Shown here piece by piece: positions 63,482 through 64,000 of a stretch of DNA of 64,000 nt. Below the pieces are notes generated by a model. That model made no database searches. It was not told where the DNA came from and saw nothing but the letters and a program-made list of their open reading frames with translations. The stretch's first letter is position 1; every line of letters starts with the position of its first letter. Position numbers and translations under genes: made by a program. Source of the DNA: Paenalicyclobacillus ferrooxydans (lineage in GTDB: Bacteria; Bacillota; Bacilli; Alicyclobacillales; Alicyclobacillaceae); the NCBI RefSeq assembly GCF_001399675.1, contig NZ_LJCO01000108.1, positions 1-64,000 of the forward strand, written 5' to 3'.

Positions 63482-63751
63482 GTGCCAAATATTAAATCGG
63501 CAGAGAAACGCGTTCGCGTTCATGCGCGCCGCTCCTTGCGTAATGTGTCCCTGAAGTCGGCGCTTCGTACAACCCTGAAGAAATTCGAGACGGCTTTGGC
63601 GCAGAGTGACGTTGAACAGGCTCGCCTGGCTCTTCACATTGCGACCCGCGCACTCGACAAGGCGGCGACTAAGGGTATCATTCACCGCAATGCGGCGTCC
63701 CGCAAAAAGTCCAGGCTGACACGACGCTTTAACGCAGCTGCTAACGCCTAA
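63482..63751 (+). CDS. rpsT: 30S ribosomal protein S20
   Basis: The 89-residue basic protein matches S20: PNIKSAEKRVRVHARRSLRN at the start and IHRNAASRKKSRLTRRFN at the end. The GTG at 63482 follows AAGGAGGTGAAACT. It has its own promoter and terminator and is convergent with holA, as in Bacillus. Confidence 0.97.
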   Translation: MPNIKSAEKRVRVHARRSLRNVSLKSALRTTLKKFETALAQSDVEQARLALHIATRALDKAATKGIIHRNAASRKKSRLTRRFNAAANA

Positions 63752-63811
63752 TTTCGGCGGGCATAGTCGTTAAATGAATCAATACGAGTGACAGTACCCG
63801 GAACACAAGAA

Positions 63812-63835
63812 AACGACCCTCGCGGGTCGTTTTTT
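63812..63835 (+). terminator. Terminator of rpsT
   Basis: AACGACCC-TCGC-GGGTCGTT with a T-run on the plus strand, about 60 bp after the rpsT stop. Confidence 0.9.
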
Positions 63836-63844
63836 GCTGTGTAT

Positions 63845-64000
63845 TTATGCCCGTCTAGCTGGGTGAGCGTGCACTTTGGCTAAGCAGGCCGCGACAACCC
63901 AGTCGAGGGCGAAGTCGGTGTCTCTCCGACCAGACTTCACGGCAAACTCAGCGTCCGCGACCACAGTCAGTAAAGATTCAATATCACGCGACTTGACTCT
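63845..64000 (-). CDS. holA: DNA polymerase III subunit delta (HolA), C-terminal part
   Basis: The minus strand is open from the window edge to TAA at 63847-63845. It reads SRDIESLLTVVADAEFAVKSGRRDTDFALDWVVA, the end of HolA, with the typical AEFAVKSG helix. The start lies outside the window. HolA next to rpsT is the usual Firmicute arrangement. Confidence 0.75.
   Translation of the reverse strand, partial: RVKSRDIESLLTVVADAEFAVKSGRRDTDFALDWVVAACLAKVHAHPARRA

Overview
The window looks like a chromosomal segment of an endospore-forming Firmicute of the Alicyclobacillus type. Evidence for this is the Bacillus-like block of housekeeping and sporulation genes (gpr, yqfC, yqfD, pgpH, phoH, sigA/dnaG), a GerA-type germinant receptor operon, and secreted proteins with stalk-like repeats. 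The genus is an inference; no 16S gene is present.

Layout. Positions 1-23,200 are accessory: an orphan HsdR_N nuclease-like protein, an ORF-less group II intron, an MBL hydrolase/TetR/DUF4260 operon with a clear operator, a complete gerA-type operon, and then a long run of small minus-strand genes (Nudix, methyltransferase, zinc ribbon, FusB-like, CPBP protease, GNAT-VOC fusion, hydrolase, phosphatase, VOC). Many of these are broken or truncated (GNAT, DUF4870, PP2C, P-loop kinase, GrpB, CBO0543). RNase P RNA (rnpB) at 23.3-23.8 kb marks the border.

Positions 24,000-64,000 are a conserved core, nearly all on the minus strand. In transcription order it reads rpsT (plus strand) and holA at the right edge, then gpr, a Gly/Ser-rich membrane protein, a CDF transporter, lepA, hemW, the CIRCE-controlled hrcA-grpE-dnaK-dnaJ cluster, prmA-rsmE-mtaB, a Nudix-deoxyribose-phosphate aldolase fusion, a plus-strand Na/Pi transporter, rpsU-yqeY, yqfC-yqfD-phoH-pgpH-ybeY-dgkA-era-yqzL-recO, ccpN-PPDK regulator-ppdK, dnaG-sigA, an acyl-CoA dehydrogenase, a YdcF protein, and trmK-nif3. 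glyQS and cdd, which sit in this block in Bacillus subtilis, are absent.

Most notable. Between 8.8 and 12.6 kb, each small minus-strand gene is separated from the next by one copy of a short motif with core GGGCAG, all in the same orientation, with another copy at 14.77 kb. The layout resembles a gene-cassette array, but no integrase is seen and the motif does not fit the attC consensus. The core genome also carries several families of intergenic tandem repeats. The two most regular are six copies of a dyad-bearing unit at exactly 52 bp, and about four copies of a 135-bp unit full of TTAGTCGG/CCGACTAA dyads. Other findings are a promoter-embedded palindrome upstream of the MBL/TetR operon and a possible leader-peptide attenuator before the FusB-like gene.
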